From CAYVJW01 sp964451885 (GTDB lineage Bacteria > Patescibacteriota > Gracilibacteria > UBA4473), in assembly GCA_964451885.1 (NCBI GenBank), contig CAYVJW010000071.1, forward strand, positions 1-8,752: a stretch of 8,752 nt of DNA, read 5' to 3'. How positions within the stretch are numbered: the stretch's first letter is position 1; each line of letters opens with the position of its first letter. The translations under genes and the position numbers were made by a program. Shown here piece by piece: positions 7,225-8,752 of this stretch. The notes under the pieces are model-generated. The model ran no database searches. It had not been told where the DNA came from and saw only the letters and a program-made list of their open reading frames with translations.

Positions 7225-7256
7225 TCTGTTTCTAGATCAGTCCGTTTCTAGATCAG
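7225..7256 (-). repeat. Two tandem 16-bp repeats at the operon promoter
   Basis: Two head-to-tail units, TCTGTTTCTAGATCAG (7225-7240) and TCCGTTTCTAGATCAG (7241-7256), differ at one position. On the minus strand they read CTGATCTAGAAAC(G/A)GA and end one base before the -35 box. Each unit contains the palindrome TCTAGA. The 16-bp period is about one and a half helical turns. This is the arrangement expected for a transcription factor binding as two protomers next to RNA polymerase. No regulator gene is visible in the window. Confidence 0.6.
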
Positions 7257-7589
7257 TCCAATCTCGGAGGAGGAAAAGATATTAAAATTGGTAAGTTATT
7301 TTCTGCCATGTTCCTTATTTCTGGAGATTATCGTTGTTTTTACTTGGCATGGCTAAAAATTAATACCGATGAAAGACTATCTCACCTTCGTGATTATTCA
7401 CCAAAAGCAGAGCCAAAAGTCCCTAGCGGATTAGATGCATTGACTGGAGCATTAGCCGACTTCATGGATGTTTTTGGAATAGACGAAAAAAATTTTTATA
7501 TGATGCAAATTTTTAAGTTTAGGGACTGTAACAGGATAAGTTGTAGAAGTTCGCTCAAGATTTATGTTAGCTTCATTCGATCTTTTTAA
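7236..7589 (+). pseudogene. Fragment of an uncharacterised protein family
   Basis: An open plus-strand frame runs from 7236 after a TAG. Its ATG is at 7308 and its stop at 7587-7589. The segment FLISGDYRCFYLAWLK, then PKVPSGLDALTGALADFMDVFGID, recalls a widespread bacterial family with patterns like 'LL.GDyRalYLgWL' and 'PPVPpGL..Ls..L.af..fl.id', seen internal to proteins of several hundred residues. The family has no known function; recognition is from memory. The similarity seems to continue upstream of the ATG, and the last 25 or so residues look unrelated, so this is probably an internal remnant with both ends lost. One alternative keeps it alive as a short gene: GGAGGAGG (7266-7273) lies 7 nt before an in-frame ATT (7281), a rare start. 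It abuts the operon promoter, which would fit an insertion boundary. Confidence 0.4.
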
Positions 7590-7650
7590 TAAAAAAGTTG
7601 AGGCGTAGTCATCCCTACGGCGAATCTTTTTTATTAAAAAATCGGATGAA
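7572..7650. terminator. Large palindrome, probable bidirectional terminator
   Basis: The arms at 7572-7597 and 7626-7650 pair almost completely. The inner 15 bp, TTTTTAATAAAAAAG and CTTTTTTATTAAAAA, are perfect. The outer part pairs with one bulge and one G-U. A small inner stem, CGTAG/CTACG, caps it. The A-run/stem/T-run order works on both strands, so it can end the minus-strand small genes and the plus-strand fragment. Its size and near symmetry also fit a miniature inverted-repeat element. Confidence 0.5.
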
Positions 7651-7701
7651 AATGACATGAAGTTTGAGATGAAATTGTATAAGTTATTTTGTTGCAATTC
7701 C

Positions 7702-7836
7702 TTACCAAAAACAGAGGAACATAATACATGATGCATGCCAGTAAATGAAGAGAGCTGAAATAATTCCTATTATAGTTAATGTATAAACTGAAACTATGAC
7801 TGTTTTTTTTATGTATTTTTTAGTTTTTACTTTCAT
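7702..7836 (-). CDS. Small membrane protein, 44 residues
   Basis: The product starts MKVKTKKYIKKTVIVSVYT: a strongly basic N-terminus (six Lys in the first 11 residues) followed by one hydrophobic helix at about 13-32, with an aromatic/Cys-rich end (about 32-44). This is the layout of a single-pass inner-membrane small protein, probably with the basic end in the cytosol. No clear Shine-Dalgarno precedes the ATG; the region is AT-rich. It lies 115 nt after the 45-residue small protein and shares its MK.K.KK opening and size. The two may be diverged paralogues. The function is unknown. A chance frame is possible, but the charge and hydrophobicity pattern argues against it. Confidence 0.5.
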   Translation of the reverse strand: MKVKTKKYIKKTVIVSVYTLTIIGIISALFIYWHASCIMFLCFW

Positions 7837-7852
7837 GAGAAAAATTCAAATT

Positions 7853-7865
7853 ATGGCTAAGCCAT
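7853..7865. repeat. Short palindrome between the two small genes
   Basis: ATGGCT and AGCCAT flank a single A, 17 nt upstream of the 44-residue gene's start. It is a perfect 6-bp dyad and could be an operator or a small hairpin near the start. The rest of the gap (7866-7951) shows only a doubled TAAAGCTC and no gene. Confidence 0.25.
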
Positions 7866-7951
7866 TCTTAAATAACATAGTGTGTACCCCTTGCGTAAAG
7901 CTCTAAAGCTCAACATCTTATGTCATTTTATATTTAATCTGCTATAAAGAG

Positions 7952-8089
7952 TTACCACGATGGATCTCCAAGACCTGGCATTGTAATAATCGCATAAATT
8001 GCACAAAGTGTATATGCACCCCAAAGAGCAAATACAAGAATGAAGAAAATTTCTAATCCCCTTAAACATTTTTTTAATTTTGTTTTCAT
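7952..8089 (-). CDS. Small membrane protein, 45 residues, coupled
   Basis: Its ATG overlaps the TGA of the upstream gene as ATGA, so the two are almost certainly translated together. The product starts MKTKLKKCLRGLEIFFILVF: five basic residues in the first ten, then one hydrophobic helix at about 12-36, then a short polar tail GLGDPSW. It reads as a single-pass membrane protein with its N-terminus in the cytosol. It has no recognised family. Because of the coupling it is probably a partner of the DUF6973-like product, for example an anchor, regulator or protective protein; that is inference. The 44-residue protein further downstream has the same layout. Confidence 0.65.
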   Translation of the reverse strand: MKTKLKKCLRGLEIFFILVFALWGAYTLCAIYAIITMPGLGDPSW

Positions 8090-8752
8090 AAAAATTCTTG
8101 AATAAGTTCTAAAATAATCTCTTTCTTTTCAGGAGTAACTCCTTGAAGATCTGTTATAAGATCTTCATTTTCTTTTGCCATATAAAAAAGCTCCAAAGGT
8201 TCTTTATCTGGATAATTTTTTGCATACTCTCTTCCTTGAAAATTATTCCAAAGGTCCATGATATTTGCTCTGGTAAAATCTTCTTTATTTCTCAATTCTT
8301 TCCAAAAAACCTCATGATGGCTCGTGATAATGGTTGCATTTTCCACTCCAAATTTACGAACCAAAATCACATTCCAACAAAAATGACGACAAGCATCTAC
8401 TTCATTATCGTCAAGAAAGCGATTTTTTTTTCCCTCTTCATTGATAGTAAAGAAATTATGTTTATCCGCATATTGACAAGAAATATCTTGTGCCTGTCTT
8501 ACTGTATTACGTATGGCAAAGGGCTCTATAAATTTTTTCCTTATTAAATCCAACCACTGTGAAGTTTTAGATAGCCAACGTTCTATAAAATTCTTTTGAT
8601 CATATTTTTTCCCTCCAATAATCTCTATCTTCACCTGCTCCAAAAGAGGTGTTTCATCATACCAAATCTCAACAGAAAAATCCTTTTCACTAAAAACAAA
8701 TATTAACCGAAAAACTCGCAGTATACAATAAATAACATGTACTTGCAAGCCA
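8086..8752 (-). CDS. DUF6973-like protein, 5' end open at window edge
   Basis: The frame ends in TGA at 8086 and stays open to the window end. A TTG at 8748 would give 220 residues. Counting from it, a conserved block reads VDACRHFCWNVILVRKFG (117-134), then SHHEVFW (143-149), then IMDLWNNFQGREYA (163-176). This matches the D-A-x-R-H ... H-E ... D-L-x-N-N-x-x-G-R pattern I associate with DUF6973, a family of unknown function with conserved His, Glu, Asp and Asn that may bind metal. The first 20 residues are hydrophobic, and a promoter-like sequence overlaps this 5' part, so the true start may lie later, near 8690, or beyond the window. No good Shine-Dalgarno settles it. It leads a group with small membrane-protein genes. 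Confidence 0.7.
   Translation of the reverse strand, partial: GLQVHVIYCILRVFRLIFVFSEKDFSVEIWYDETPLLEQVKIEIIGGKKYDQKNFIERWLSKTSQWLDLIRKKFIEPFAIRNTVRQAQDISCQYADKHNFFTINEEGKKNRFLDDNEVDACRHFCWNVILVRKFGVENATIITSHHEVFWKELRNKEDFTRANIMDLWNNFQGREYAKNYPDKEPLELFYMAKENEDLITDLQGVTPEKKEIILELIQEFL
8720..8748 (-). promoter_or_regulatory. Possible promoter at the 5' end of the DUF6973-like gene
   Basis: On the minus strand, TTGCAA (8748-8743), a 17-nt spacer and TATACT (8725-8720) give a start near 8713. If used, the coding start must lie downstream of the TTG at 8748. The -35 box is weak (four of six), the -10 box good (five of six). Confidence 0.3.

Noticed and set aside
7591..7632. An integron attC site
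   Set aside because: The GTTGAGG at 7597-7603 does not match the GTTRRRY core and no paired R box is seen; no integrase is present.
7452..7736. A 94-codon minus-strand frame
   Set aside because: It runs through the large palindrome and overlaps the 44-residue membrane-protein gene in another frame; no ribosome site and no domain-like pattern.
8143..8547. A 134-codon plus-strand frame
   Set aside because: It is antisense to the DUF6973-like conserved block and is a Phe/Ile-rich low-complexity shadow.
1..8752. CRISPR array
   Set aside because: The only direct repeats are two adjacent 16-bp units and a doubled 8-mer, with no spacers and no cas genes.

Overview
The window is bacterial DNA. It shows strong Shine-Dalgarno sites, sigma70-type -35/-10 boxes, intrinsic terminators, ATGA stop/start overlaps, and ordinary use of TAA and TGA as stops. 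The lineage cannot be fixed from the sequence. Two kinds of DNA alternate. A central block (about 2225-7225) has balanced base composition and AAGGAGGT-type ribosome sites. It is flanked on both sides by clearly AT-rich DNA with few recognisable ribosome sites, which suggests a transferred cassette.

Left flank (1-2206): a palindromic terminator or operator element, a promoter with a perfect TTGACA, and one long plus-strand gene. The gene encodes a protein of about 650 residues with a helical, HEAT-like region and a minimal nucleotidyltransferase core (GS...DID...E).

Centre (7223 down to 2225, minus strand): a compact operon with its own promoter (TTGACA, 17 nt, TACAAG). Two tandem 16-bp repeats sit directly upstream of the -35 box. 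A leader of about 165 nt may encode a 21-23 residue peptide coupled to the first gene. The four genes, in order, are: (1) a kinase-fold protein that lacks the usual catalytic residues; (2) a von Willebrand factor A (vWA) protein with an intact MIDAS; (3) a full-length but divergent adenylosuccinate-synthetase (PurA) homologue; (4) a 416-residue protein with an N-terminal SAM-like domain and an unrecognised helical body. Genes 1/2 are 2 nt apart, 2/3 are 34 nt apart, and 3/4 overlap by 4 nt. Two terminators follow.

The kinase-like plus vWA pairing recalls the TerY-type kinase/vWA gene pairs of bacterial stress and conflict systems. Coupling it to a purine-ligase-type enzyme and a SAM-domain protein is not a combination I recognise. 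My working inference is a regulated nucleotide-acting conflict or stress system: the pseudokinase and vWA protein would act as scaffold and regulator, the PurA homologue as the enzyme, and the SAM protein as oligomerising adaptor or effector.

Right flank (about 7236-8752): an apparent internal fragment of an uncharacterised protein family abuts the operon promoter, and a large imperfect palindrome follows. A minus-strand group then holds a DUF6973-like gene (its 5' end reaches the window edge), a 45-residue small membrane protein overlapping it by ATGA, and further on a 44-residue small membrane protein of the same style.
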